A stretch of 64,000 nucleotides of DNA from Candidatus Limnocylindrales bacterium (GTDB taxonomy: Bacteria; Desulfobacterota; Binatia; UBA1149; CAITLU01). Shown piece by piece: positions 52,430 to 60,828 of this stretch. Position numbers and translations under genes: made by a program. The DNA lies in the NCBI GenBank assembly GCA_035626395.1, contig DASPNR010000030.1, positions 124,001-188,000 on the forward strand, read 5' to 3'. Each line of letters starts with the position of its first letter. Positions within the stretch are counted from its first letter, which is position 1. Below the pieces are notes generated by a model. That model was not told the origin of the DNA. It did no database searches and saw only the letters and a list, made by a program, of their open reading frames with translations.

Positions 52430-53236
52430 CTACTCCGGATCCACGAACTGGGGCGCGCGCTTCTGCATGTTCGCCTGCACGGCTTCGAGCTGGTTGGGGC
52501 CGCCGATGAGAGTGCGCTGAACGTCCTCCTCGAGCCGAAGCCCTTCGCCTTCGTCGGTGACGAGGTAGGCCCGTTCGAGCAGTTGCTTGGCAGCGCGGAT
52601 CGCGTGCGGCGACTTTCCGGCGATCTCTTCGGCGAGTGCGAACGCCTCGGCCAGAGGATCCTCGGCCGTTCGCGTTGCCAGGCCGAGCGCCACCGCTTCG
52701 GTGCCGCTGACGATCTTCGCGGTGTACGTCAGCTCCTTGAGCACGTCCTGCCGCACCACCGTGCGCAGCGTGCGCGTGCCGCTCATGTCCGGAATCAGGC
52801 CCCAATACGTCTCGCGCACCGACATCTTGGCCTCCGGATGGACGATGCGAATGTCCGCCCCCGCTGCGATCTGGAGACCGCCGCCGTAGGCCACGCCGTG
52901 CACGGCGGCGATCACCGGCACCGGCACTTCTTTCCATACGTAGCCGGCGAGCTGGGCCAGATTGGCGGGGCTGGTCTCGTCGCGATCGAAGAGGCTGCGG
53001 CGCGGGCGGGCGTCGTCGGCCATGGCCATGAAGCTCGCGAAGTCCAGCCCCGCGCAGAACGCGCGTCCTTCGCCCGAGAGCACCACCGCGCGGATACTGC
53101 GATCCGTCGAGATGCGGCGCCCGGTCTCGACGAGCGCATCGAACATGTCCTGATCGAGGGCGTTGAGCTTGTCGGGGCGGTTCATGCGCACGTCGGCGAT
53201 GTGCCCGCGCCTGGTGACGGTTACGCGTTCGGACAT
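52430..53236 (-). CDS. Enoyl-CoA hydratase/isomerase (crotonase) family protein
   Basis: 268 aa, ATG 53236 behind GGAGAAG. Crotonase fold, acting on acyl-CoA thioesters. Oxyanion-hole segments are GRAFCAGLDF and VHGVAYGGGLQIAAGADIRI. Of the two catalytic Glu of true hydratases, the first position reads ETYWGLIP (Glu) and the second PDMSG (Asp). This suggests isomerase or other crotonase chemistry rather than classical hydration. It is followed closely by a cupin gene. A regulatory signal is not evident. Confidence 0.9.
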   Translation of the reverse strand: MSERVTVTRRGHIADVRMNRPDKLNALDQDMFDALVETGRRISTDRSIRAVVLSGEGRAFCAGLDFASFMAMADDARPRRSLFDRDETSPANLAQLAGYVWKEVPVPVIAAVHGVAYGGGLQIAAGADIRIVHPEAKMSVRETYWGLIPDMSGTRTLRTVVRQDVLKELTYTAKIVSGTEAVALGLATRTAEDPLAEAFALAEEIAGKSPHAIRAAKQLLERAYLVTDEGEGLRLEEDVQRTLIGGPNQLEAVQANMQKRAPQFVDPE

Positions 53237-53364
53237 GTGCTTCTCCTCTGGCGATCCGACGAGCGGCGTCGAAACGCGCCCGACCCTTTACATCGGGCCT
53301 TGCTTTACCGGAAGCGGCTTTCAGGCGCTGGCGGTCCCTGCCACACTTCGCGGCGGAGGTGCCC

Positions 53365-54387
53365 ATGTCGCAAGAACGCCCGCAGATTCCGCCGCCCACG
53401 CAGATACTCCAGATGGCAACCGGTTTCTGGATTTCCAAGGTTCTGCTCAGTGCCGCCGAGCTCGGTCTGTTCACCGAGCTGGGGTCGGGGCCGTTGTCGT
53501 ACGAGGAAATCCGACGGCGTCTGAACCTGCATCCGCGCTCTGCCCGCGACTTCCTCGATGCGCTGGTTTCGGTCGGGCTCCTCCAGCGCGAAGGCGACCA
53601 GTACGCGAACTCGGAGCTCACCGCTGTGTATCTCGATCGCGCCAGGCCCACGTACATCGGCGGCTTCCTCGAGATGTGCGAGCGTCGTCTGTATCCGTTC
53701 TGGGGCCGGCTGACCGATGCGTTGCGAAGCGGCGTGGCGCAGAACGAATCCGGCGGCGCCGACGACTTCTTCGCCTCGATCTACTCGACGCCCGACAGGC
53801 TGAGGGGGTTCCTGCAGGCGATGACGGGCATCAGCAAAGGTGCCGCCGTCCAGATCGCGAGCAAGTTCCCATGGGATCGCTACCGCACCTTTGCCGACAT
53901 CGGCTGCGCGCAGGGCTGCGTGCCGGTGGAGCTGGCCGAAACGCACGCGCACCTGAGCGGCATCGGGTTCGATCTTGCCGCCGTGGGCCCGGTCTTCGAC
54001 GAGTTCGTCGCTTCGCGACGGCTCTCGGAGCGCCTGCGTTTCGTTGCCGGCGATTTCTTCGCCGACCCGTTGCCGCAGGCCGACGTGCTGATCATGGGTC
54101 ACATCCTGCACGACTGGAACCTGGAGGAGAAGAAGACCCTGCTGAAGAAGGCGCACGATGCGCTGCCCAGCGGCGGCTCGCTCATCGTCTACGAGGCCCT
54201 CATCGACGACGACCGCCGCAGCAACACGTTCGGCCTCCTGATGAGCCTGAACATGCTGATCGAAACGCCGGGAGGCTTCGATTACACCGGCGCCGATTGC
54301 ACCGGCTGGATGAAAGAGATCGGCTTTCGCGAGACGCGCGTCGAATATCTCGACGGTCCCGACTCGATGGTCATCGGCGTCAAGTAG
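53365..54387 (+). CDS. SAM-dependent O-methyltransferase (ASMT / plant COMT-like)
   Basis: 340 aa from ATG 53365, 5 nt after GGAGG (53355-53359); GTG 53359 is the alternative. The N-terminal dimerisation winged helix (ATGFWISKVLLSAAELGLFTEL...LHPRSARDFLDALVSVGLL) leads to a Rossmann methyltransferase domain. Its motif I is TFADIGCAQGCVPVEL (Gly-rich loop with Cys-Ala in place of Gly-Gly), with LIMGHILHDWN at the catalytic-base region. His of HDW is the expected general base. The substrate is likely a hydroxylated aromatic, but is unknown. Divergent from the crotonase. Confidence 0.9.
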   Translation: MSQERPQIPPPTQILQMATGFWISKVLLSAAELGLFTELGSGPLSYEEIRRRLNLHPRSARDFLDALVSVGLLQREGDQYANSELTAVYLDRARPTYIGGFLEMCERRLYPFWGRLTDALRSGVAQNESGGADDFFASIYSTPDRLRGFLQAMTGISKGAAVQIASKFPWDRYRTFADIGCAQGCVPVELAETHAHLSGIGFDLAAVGPVFDEFVASRRLSERLRFVAGDFFADPLPQADVLIMGHILHDWNLEEKKTLLKKAHDALPSGGSLIVYEALIDDDRRSNTFGLLMSLNMLIETPGGFDYTGADCTGWMKEIGFRETRVEYLDGPDSMVIGVK

Positions 54388-54433
54388 CGGTCGCTCGGCC
54401 ATTCCACGCTGGCGCGACAACAGGAGCGGAGCC

Positions 54434-55603
54434 ATGGCGACGACGGAGATCCACGGAAACTGCGACGAGAAGTTCGAGCCGGTCAGGGAGACGTTCGCCG
54501 CCGCTTTCGACAGCGGGCTCGAGGTCGGCGCTGCCGTCGCGGTGACGATCGACAACGAGCTGGTCGTGGATCTGTGGGCCGGCCACGCCGATCACGCCGG
54601 CACGCGGCCATGGCAGCGCGACACCATCGCCAACTTCTATTCCACGACCAAGGGCGTGGTTGCGCTCCTCGCGCATCGTCTGGTCGAAGAAGGCCGCATC
54701 GATCTGGATGCGCCCGTGACGCGCTACTGGCCCGAGTTCGGGCAGGTCGGCAAGCAGACGATGCCGGTGCGGCATCTGCTCAACCACAAGGCGGGCCTGC
54801 CTGCCGTATCCATGCATCTGGCTCTGGACGCGATCTACGACTGGAGCGTCATGACCGAGGCGCTGGCCGCGCAGGAGCCGTGGTGGCAGCCGGGCGCCGC
54901 GCACGGCTATCACGCCGTCACCTACGGTTGGCTGATCGGCGAGGTGATGCGGCGCGTGACGGGCAAGAGCGTCGGCAGCTATCTTCGCGATGAGATCGCC
55001 GAACCGCTCGGCCTCGATCTGTGGATCGGTCTGCCCGAGAGCGAAGACGGACGCTGCGCCGAGCTCGCGGCGCCGCAGCTGACGATCGTCGAGGGTCAGC
55101 CCAATCTTCTCGAGCTCATCATGCGCGACCCCGAGTCGGTCACCGCCAAAGCCTTCACGAACCCGCCGACGCTGATGATGCCGGGCACCGTCAACTCACG
55201 CCCCTGGCGCGGCGCCGAGATCCCCGGCGCCAACGGCCACGGCAGCGCAAGATCGCTCGCGCAGCTCTACGGCGCCGTCGCCAGCGGCGGCGACCTGCGC
55301 GGCGTGCACGTGCTCGGGCCCCAGCAGGCCGCGCGCGCCGCCACCGAAGAGGCACGCGGCATGGACCTCGTGCTGCAGATGAACACGCGCATCGGCCTGG
55401 GCTTCATGCTCTCGCAGCCGCACGCATCCTTCAGTCCGCGCGAGGGCGCCTTCGGACATCCCGGCGCCGGCGGCTCGGTGGCGTTCGCCGATCCGAGCGT
55501 GAAGATGGGGTTCGGCTACGTGATGAATCGGATGGGGCCGCATATTCTCATCGATCCGCGGGCGCAGGCCTTGATCAATGCGGCGCATTCCTGCGTGTGG
55601 TAA
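54434..55603 (+). CDS. Beta-lactamase-related serine hydrolase (class C / EstB-like)
   Basis: 389 aa, ATG 54434 with AGGAG in the leader. The catalytic SxxK motif is FYSTTKGVVALL (about Ser70); the second element is HGYHAVTYGWLIGE; a C-terminal FGHPGAGGSVAFADP takes the KTG-like place. No signal peptide, so it acts in the cytoplasm as an esterase or amidase more likely than as a beta-lactamase. It lies 46 nt after the methyltransferase, co-oriented. The substrate is not predictable. Confidence 0.9.
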   Translation: MATTEIHGNCDEKFEPVRETFAAAFDSGLEVGAAVAVTIDNELVVDLWAGHADHAGTRPWQRDTIANFYSTTKGVVALLAHRLVEEGRIDLDAPVTRYWPEFGQVGKQTMPVRHLLNHKAGLPAVSMHLALDAIYDWSVMTEALAAQEPWWQPGAAHGYHAVTYGWLIGEVMRRVTGKSVGSYLRDEIAEPLGLDLWIGLPESEDGRCAELAAPQLTIVEGQPNLLELIMRDPESVTAKAFTNPPTLMMPGTVNSRPWRGAEIPGANGHGSARSLAQLYGAVASGGDLRGVHVLGPQQAARAATEEARGMDLVLQMNTRIGLGFMLSQPHASFSPREGAFGHPGAGGSVAFADPSVKMGFGYVMNRMGPHILIDPRAQALINAAHSCVW

Positions 55604-55647
55604 CGGGCGGACCGCGCGGAACGGGTCATTGGCGGCGTTGCGGCCTG

Positions 55648-55707
55648 CGTGCTCGCTCCAGCGGGCCTCCAGCCCGCTTCCGCTGTGCGCGCGGGCCGCG
55701 CCTTGCC
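55648..55707 (+). repeat. Interspersed hairpin element, copy 2
   Basis: It matches 3329-3387 over about 59 bp with roughly 90% identity. The core GCGGGCCTCCAGCCCGC (55661-55677) forms a 6-bp stem with a CTCCA loop, flanked by GCTCGCTCC and CGCTGTGCGCGCG. Confidence 0.7.
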
Positions 55708-55845
55708 ACTGACCCGTTGCGCGCGGTCCGTTGCAAAGTTGTGCTCTGGTGCTCAATCGGACGTCGAGCGAATCAAAAATCTTATCTTCGAGCGCGGGCG
55801 CGAAGAGTGGTGCGGCTACGAGGCGCAGACCGAGGAGTGAGCGTA

Positions 55846-55864
55846 GGCGGGCTGGAGGCCCGCC
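55846..55864 (-). repeat. Interspersed hairpin element, copy 3 (inverted)
   Basis: GGCGGGCTGGAGGCCCGCC is the exact reverse complement of the 19-mer at 3341-3359. The flanks retain parts of the GCTCGCT and CCT-CGCT neighbours in reverse orientation. Confidence 0.7.
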
Positions 55865-55922
55865 GCAGCGAGCCCCGAGGGCGGCAACGAAGTAGACGGG
55901 CCGCTATGCGCGTCCGCGGCCG

Positions 55923-57770
55923 CTATCTGGCAGAGACCACCATCGGCCGCCCCGGCGGAATGACCACGCACGGTATGCGCCCATGCTGCAGCTCGGTGCA
56001 CGCCTGTCGGGCATCCTTCTCGTTGACCATCGCAAAGCGTGAGCTGACGTGGGTGCCCAGGGAGCTCACCAGCAGCGGGGCAGTGCGCAGCTGCACCGGC
56101 AGCTTGACGCGCACCTCTTCGCCGCGCTGGCGGGCCATCGAAGCGTCGCGGAAGACTCCGACCTGAACTGACCAGCCTTCGGGCGCCGGCGTTGCGGCGG
56201 CGGGCGCGGGAGCCGCGGCCGGACCGTCCCCTTGCTCGATGGCGGCTTCCGGCTCTTCGCTTGCCGGCGTGCCAGGACGTGATGGAGGCGTTGCCGCGAC
56301 TTTGACCGCGGCGGTCGTCGCTGCGACCGCGACGGCGGCGGACTTGGCCGGTGCGGCAACAGCCGACTTCAGCGCCGCCGCCGGGGATGTTGCAGCGGCC
56401 GTGGCGGTAGCGGCAGCCGGCGCGGCCGGAGCCGACTTCGTGGTCACGACCGTGGCCGCGCGAGCCGGCGCTGCCGTCGCCGTCTTGACCGGTGCCGGTG
56501 CTGCCGCACTCCCCGTTGCTGCCGCTGACGCTGGCGAGACTGGTGCCGCAGCGGCGGGCGCCGCTGCAACGGCTGCAGGCGCGCCGGGCTGCACTGCTGC
56601 ACCGGCAGCAGCAGTTGCCGGTGCCGGCGCGGCAGCTTTCTGCCCGCGGGGATTTTTCTGGTACGCGGCCGCCGCCGTCAGCAGCATCGACGTGGCAGGC
56701 GAGGGGGAGTGCACCGCGGGCGGCAACTCGGTGCTGGCCGCCGCCGCCGCAACCGGCGCCGCTGCGCCCTGCTCCGAAGGCAGCACGGGAACGGAGGGCG
56801 CGTTGCCGGCGGCAAGCGAAGGAAGCTCGACCGGCTTGGCCTCTTCTTCCGTCACTTCCTCCATCGGAGCGCGCTCGGGCTTGGCATCGGCGACGACGAT
56901 CAGGCTCGGGTCGATTGCCGCGTACGCGATGTCCATGAGACGCGAGGCGTGCTCGCGCGTCCATCCTGCCGTGTCGCCGCCGAGCACGATGGCGATGAGG
57001 CGCTTGTTCTGGCCACGCACGGCCGAGGCAGCCAGGTTGTGCCCGGACGAGTAGATGAAGCCGGTCTTGATGCCGTCGGCGCCGAAGTAGGTTCGCAGCA
57101 GACGGTTCTGATTGGGCCAGTGCCTGCCGCGATATTCGAAGTCGTTGAGCGAGACGAAGTGGTAGTACTCGGGGAAGTCGCGGATCAGAGCCCGCGACAG
57201 GATGGCAAGGTCGCGTGCCGAGGAAACGTGGCCCGCGGCGGGCAGGCCCGAAGCGTTGTAGAAGACGGTCTGGACCATGCCGAGGACCTTGCCCTTGGCG
57301 GTCATCAGCTCGGCGAAGTTCTGCTCGCAGCCGGCCAGGTGCTCGGCTAGGACGCTGGCTGCGTCGTTGGCCGACTTGGTGGTCATGCCGCGAATGGCCT
57401 GCTCCACCGTCAGGGTCGAGCCGGGCGTGAGGCCAAGCTTGGACGGATCGCGGCCGGCGGCGTACTCGGACACCTTCATCGGCGTATCCAGCTTGATGCG
57501 CCCGGTCTTGAGCGCCTCGAACGCCAGATACAGCGTCATGATCTTCGTCAGTGATGCGGGATAGCGCGAAAAGTCGGCGTTGCGCTCATAGAGCACCTTG
57601 CCGGTCTCGTGCTCCACGACGATCGACGCATAGCGGGACGCAGGCGCGCTGGCGGGCGCAGCCGCGACTTTCGCCGCAGCCGGGCTCGCCAACATCCCGG
57701 CGATCAGCACCCCCGCAAGTGCAGATTGGAACCCCATTCCCCCTGAACCCCACCCTGACAGTCTCGTCAC
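55923..57770 (-). CDS. D-alanyl-D-alanine carboxypeptidase (S11) with C-terminal SPOR domain
   Basis: 615 aa. GTG 57770 has GGAG 6-7 nt upstream; ATG 57737 is the alternative, directly at the signal peptide. It trims the terminal D-Ala from peptidoglycan stem peptides in the periplasm. Active-site motifs: SLTK (73-76), SAN (133-135), KTG (235-237). A long Ala/Pro-rich linker (about 290-525) joins to a SPOR-like domain (GWSVQVGVFRDASMARQRGEEV...ARQACTELQ), which in other proteins binds denuded glycan at division sites. The stop of the upstream aldo/keto reductase is 3 nt away, suggesting co-transcription. Confidence 0.9.
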   Translation of the reverse strand: MTRLSGWGSGGMGFQSALAGVLIAGMLASPAAAKVAAAPASAPASRYASIVVEHETGKVLYERNADFSRYPASLTKIMTLYLAFEALKTGRIKLDTPMKVSEYAAGRDPSKLGLTPGSTLTVEQAIRGMTTKSANDAASVLAEHLAGCEQNFAELMTAKGKVLGMVQTVFYNASGLPAAGHVSSARDLAILSRALIRDFPEYYHFVSLNDFEYRGRHWPNQNRLLRTYFGADGIKTGFIYSSGHNLAASAVRGQNKRLIAIVLGGDTAGWTREHASRLMDIAYAAIDPSLIVVADAKPERAPMEEVTEEEAKPVELPSLAAGNAPSVPVLPSEQGAAAPVAAAAASTELPPAVHSPSPATSMLLTAAAAYQKNPRGQKAAAPAPATAAAGAAVQPGAPAAVAAAPAAAAPVSPASAAATGSAAAPAPVKTATAAPARAATVVTTKSAPAAPAAATATAAATSPAAALKSAVAAPAKSAAVAVAATTAAVKVAATPPSRPGTPASEEPEAAIEQGDGPAAAPAPAAATPAPEGWSVQVGVFRDASMARQRGEEVRVKLPVQLRTAPLLVSSLGTHVSSRFAMVNEKDARQACTELQHGRIPCVVIPPGRPMVVSAR

Positions 57771-57773
57771 CCT

Positions 57774-58793
57774 TTACTCCATCGGATAGCGGATGTCGCT
57801 AGAAATCTGGTCGACGGCTGCGATGGCGTCTCCGGAGAGCGTCACGTCGGCCGCGGCCAGGGTTTCGTCGAGCTGGTTTCGATGAGTGGCTCCGATGATG
57901 GCGGAGCCGAGGAAGTCTCGGGTCAGCGTCCACGCGATCGCGAACGTCGCCGGCGCCAGGCCATGCTCCTTGGCCACCGCCGCCATGCGGTCGAAGGTGG
58001 CGCCAGTGGCGTCGTTGACGAAGCGCTCGGTCATGCGCGCGCCGCGGGCGGCGTCGCTGCGGTAGTTGGTGAAGCGTGCGCCCTGCGGCCACTGGCCGCG
58101 CTGGTACTTTCCGGAAAGTACGCCGCCTCCGAGCGGACTGTAAGCCAGCAGGCTCAGGCCCTCGCGCCGGCAGACGTTGGCGAGCTCGTCGTCGAAGCGG
58201 CGGTGCATGAGGCTGTAGTTGTTCTGTATGGTCTCGTAGCGGACGCGGCTGCCGAGGGAGTCGGCAGCCCACAGGCTCTTCATGACTCCGTAGGCGTTCT
58301 CGTTGCTGCAGCCGACGTAGCGGACCTTGCCCGCCTGGACGACCCGCTCCAGGCCCTCGAGCGTCTCCTCGTAAGGCAGGCCGATGTCCTGCCAGTGCGT
58401 CTGGTAGAGGTCGATGTAATCGGTTCGCAGTCGCCGCAGGCTGCCTTCGACCGCGCGCTCGATGGAATGGCGGTCCAGGCTCGTGTTTCCGCTGCGGACT
58501 GGCGCCTGGAACCAGCCGCCGCTCGGGCCGCTGATCTTGGTGGCGACGATGACCGAGTCGCGCTGGCGGCCGGCCAGCCAGTCGCCGACGATCTCTTCGC
58601 TGCGGCCGGCCCATTCCCGGCGCGGCGGCACCGGATAGATCTCGGCGACGTCGAGGAAGTTGACGCCGGCATCGAAGGCCTTGTCCAGGATCGCGTGGCT
58701 CTCGGTCTCGTCGGCCTGGGCACCGAAAGTCATGGTGCCAATGCAGATTTCGGTGACCGTCAGGCCACTTCGCCCGAGACGCCGTCGCTTCAT
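57774..58793 (-). CDS. Aldo/keto reductase
   Basis: 339 aa from ATG 58793, with GGGAAC upstream. An NAD(P)H-dependent (alpha/beta)8 barrel. Catalytic residues are visible in order: Asp and Tyr in NFLDVAEIYPVPP, Lys in IVATKIS, His in YQTHWQD. The cofactor block is SAIIGATHRNQLDETL. It resembles the YajO/Tas-type subfamily (GTMTFGAQADETESHAILDKA). It is divergent from a TetR gene, which probably regulates it, and 3 nt ahead of the carboxypeptidase gene. Substrate unknown. Confidence 0.93.
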   Translation of the reverse strand: MKRRRLGRSGLTVTEICIGTMTFGAQADETESHAILDKAFDAGVNFLDVAEIYPVPPRREWAGRSEEIVGDWLAGRQRDSVIVATKISGPSGGWFQAPVRSGNTSLDRHSIERAVEGSLRRLRTDYIDLYQTHWQDIGLPYEETLEGLERVVQAGKVRYVGCSNENAYGVMKSLWAADSLGSRVRYETIQNNYSLMHRRFDDELANVCRREGLSLLAYSPLGGGVLSGKYQRGQWPQGARFTNYRSDAARGARMTERFVNDATGATFDRMAAVAKEHGLAPATFAIAWTLTRDFLGSAIIGATHRNQLDETLAAADVTLSGDAIAAVDQISSDIRYPME

Positions 58794-58926
58794 GCTGTTC
58801 CCGTCGCGCCAATGCAGCGCGCGATTTGGCATCCGACGAAGCCAGCTCCCTCCGGCTCCGCCCGACGTGCCGCGAATCCTAGCGCTGAACGATTGCGTCA
58901 GCGAACGGCGGAGGCGGCCGAAAGGT

Positions 58927-58958
58927 ATTCGCATATCCGGTGCAAATTGGAATATAGA
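58927..58958 (+). promoter_or_regulatory. TetR-gene promoter and candidate operator
   Basis: Possible -35 TTCGCA (58928-58933) and -10 TATAGA (58953-58958, 19-bp spacing), with GTG 58965 only 6 nt further. Across the spacer lies an inverted repeat ATTCGC-N9-GCAAAT (58927-58947, one mismatch). This is the position expected for TetR autorepression and control of the divergent reductase. Confidence 0.4.
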
Positions 58959-58964
58959 AAGTCC

Positions 58965-59627
58965 GTGCCCACGCAGACTGCCGCCGTCGACGGACGCCGC
59001 GCCAGGTCGCTCAAGACCCGGCACGCCATCGTCGATGCCACCATCGCCCTGCTCGAGGCCGGGGACCTCAAGCCCACGGCGGCTTCGGTCGCCGAACGCG
59101 CGGGGCTGTCGGTTCGTTCGATATTCCAGCACTTTACCGATCTCGAAGACCTGTTCCTGGCGGTCTCGGACCGGCAGGCCAACCGCGTGGCCGCGCTGTA
59201 TGCGGGCACCGCCTACGACGGAGACCTGCCTTCGCGCCTGGCGACCTTCGTCGGATATCGCTCGCGGCTCTTCGAGACCGTCGCCCCCATTCGACGCGCG
59301 GCCCTGCTGCAGGAGCCTTTCTCCCCCACGGTTGCCGACCGTCTCGCGCTGGCTCGCATGCTTCAGCGCGTCGATGTCGAGCGCGCCTTCGCGCCGGAGA
59401 TCGCGGCGGCAAACGCCCAGGGCAAGACCTGGCTGCTGGAAGCGCTGTGCGCGATCACGTCCTTCTCGACCTGGGACGAGCTGCGCCGCAGCGCCGGTCT
59501 GAGCATCGAAGCCGCCAGCGAAGCGTATGGCCGTGCGGTCGAGGCGATTCTGACGTCGGCGGTCGCCGGCCAGGGCGCGGCTCACCCTGCCGCCGCGCAC
59601 GACGCGACGGACAGCGCGGCCGACTGA
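58965..59627 (+). CDS. TetR-family transcriptional regulator
   Basis: 220 aa from GTG 58965; the frame is open upstream only as a shadow of the reductase. The N-terminal helix-turn-helix region is TRHAIVDATIALLEAG, AASVAERAGLSVRSIFQHF, and TDLEDLFLAV, standard for TetR proteins. The ligand domain is divergent. No Shine-Dalgarno sequence; a -10-like hexamer lies 6 nt before the GTG, suggesting leaderless mRNA. It is divergent from the aldo/keto reductase gene, its likely target. Confidence 0.88.
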   Translation: MPTQTAAVDGRRARSLKTRHAIVDATIALLEAGDLKPTAASVAERAGLSVRSIFQHFTDLEDLFLAVSDRQANRVAALYAGTAYDGDLPSRLATFVGYRSRLFETVAPIRRAALLQEPFSPTVADRLALARMLQRVDVERAFAPEIAAANAQGKTWLLEALCAITSFSTWDELRRSAGLSIEAASEAYGRAVEAILTSAVAGQGAAHPAAAHDATDSAAD

Positions 59628-59679
59628 CGCTGCACTGCCGGCTGCTGCGTCCGCGCGACTGACGCTGTAGAGGACGCGC

Positions 59680-60828
59680 GTGCAGCCGACGCTTCCGCCG
59701 CCTCCTGCCGTAGCGCGAGCACGCCGGCGGCTCCTTCGCTTCTACGACCACGACGGCCGCGACCTTCCCTGGCGCCGCACCACCGATCCCTACGCGATCT
59801 GGATCTCGGAGGTGATGCTGCAGCAGACGCGCGTCGAGGCGGTGATCGCGCACTACGAGCGCTTCCTGAAACGATTTCCGACGCTGGCCGATCTTGCATC
59901 CGCTGAGCTCGAGGAGGTTCTGGCGGCCTGGACGGGCCTCGGCTACTACCGCCGCGCGCGCCTCCTTCATGCCGGCGCACGCTTCGTCGCCGACGAGCAT
60001 GACGGCAGGCTGCCGTCTTCGCGTGAGCAGTTGCAGGCCATTCCCGGGGTCGGCGCGTATACCGCCGGCGCGGTCGCATCGATTGCGTTCGGCCGCGCCG
60101 AGCCGGCGGTGGATGCGAACGTGGCGCGTGTGGTCGCGCGCGTGTTTGCCGGCGGCGGCGACCAGGGCTCGCGCGCCCCGTCGCGCATGCAGATCGAGCA
60201 GCATGCCGCGGCCCTCGCGCGCTGCCGCCGCGCGGGCGACGTCAATCAGGCCTTGATGGATCTGGGTGCGCGCATCTGCCGGGCGAAACGGCCGCGCTGC
60301 CAGGAGTGTCCGCTGCAGCCGCTGTGCGGTGCGTGGCAGACCGGAGTGCAGGAGCAGATCCCGCCGCCGCGCCCGCGAAAGCCGGCGCGCGACGTGCATC
60401 TCGCGTGCGCGGTGGTGCGAAGCGGCCGGCGCGCGCTGCTCGTTCGCCGCGACCGCGATCGTGCCCTGCTCGGCGGGATGTGGGAGCTGCCGACCGTCGA
60501 GCAGGCCGCGGCAGCCGACGCGCGCCGCCTGCTCGAGGACCTGGTGGATGGCGCGCTGGGCCGCCGCGCAAGCCTCAGCGGACCGTGCGCGCGGGTGCGC
60601 CACGATATCGTCGGCCGGCGCATCGTCGCCGACGTCTACGTCGCCGAGGTCGATGCCGGGGCGCCTCGCGCGCAGCGGCCGAGCGGCGCCGCACGCGGCG
60701 TGGAATTCTTTTCCGAGGAAGAGATGAAGAGGGCGGCGCTGTCGGCGCTGCCGCTCAAGATCCTGCGCGCGACCGGCTTTCCTGGGCGGCCGCAATCGAG
60801 CGCATCTCGCGCGGAAGCGCGAACGTGA
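59680..60828 (+). CDS. mutY: A/G-specific adenine DNA glycosylase MutY
   Basis: 382 aa from GTG 59680, with AGAGGA upstream. It removes adenine mispaired with 8-oxoguanine. Catalytic Glu44 is in ISEVMLQQTRV; the helix-hairpin-helix is AIPGVGAYTAGAV (120-132), with catalytic Asp145 in AVDANVARV. The 4Fe-4S cluster ligands are C200-x6-C207-x2-C210-x5-C216. The C-terminal Nudix-like 8-oxoG recognition domain is present (GRRALLVRRDRDRALLGGMWELP). The last 74 bp overlap the 3' end of ispH on the other strand. Confidence 0.96.
   Translation: MQPTLPPPPAVARARRRLLRFYDHDGRDLPWRRTTDPYAIWISEVMLQQTRVEAVIAHYERFLKRFPTLADLASAELEEVLAAWTGLGYYRRARLLHAGARFVADEHDGRLPSSREQLQAIPGVGAYTAGAVASIAFGRAEPAVDANVARVVARVFAGGGDQGSRAPSRMQIEQHAAALARCRRAGDVNQALMDLGARICRAKRPRCQECPLQPLCGAWQTGVQEQIPPPRPRKPARDVHLACAVVRSGRRALLVRRDRDRALLGGMWELPTVEQAAAADARRLLEDLVDGALGRRASLSGPCARVRHDIVGRRIVADVYVAEVDAGAPRAQRPSGAARGVEFFSEEEMKRAALSALPLKILRATGFPGRPQSSASRAEART

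Larger units (their letters stand above)
55604..55922. other. 319-bp intergenic region bearing an inverted pair of repeats
   Basis: Located between convergent genes. It contains two copies of the hairpin element also present at 3.3 kb, in opposite orientation (55648-55707 and 55846-55864). The stretch between them (about 55708-55845) is AT-richer in the middle (AATCAAAAATCTTATCTTCG at 55770-55789). No gene accepted. Confidence 0.65.

Noticed and set aside
52430..53236. Classical enoyl-CoA hydratase assignment for the crotonase
   Set aside because: The second catalytic Glu position reads Asp (PDMSG), so I keep the broader hydratase/isomerase call.
54434..55603. Antibiotic-resistance beta-lactamase
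   Set aside because: No signal peptide, and the region after SxxK resembles EstB-type esterases; the family is broad and resistance cannot be inferred.
55649..55840. 63-codon gene in the repeat-bearing spacer
   Set aside because: Half of it is translation of the dispersed repeat; a similar peptide arises at the 3.3-kb copy for the same reason.
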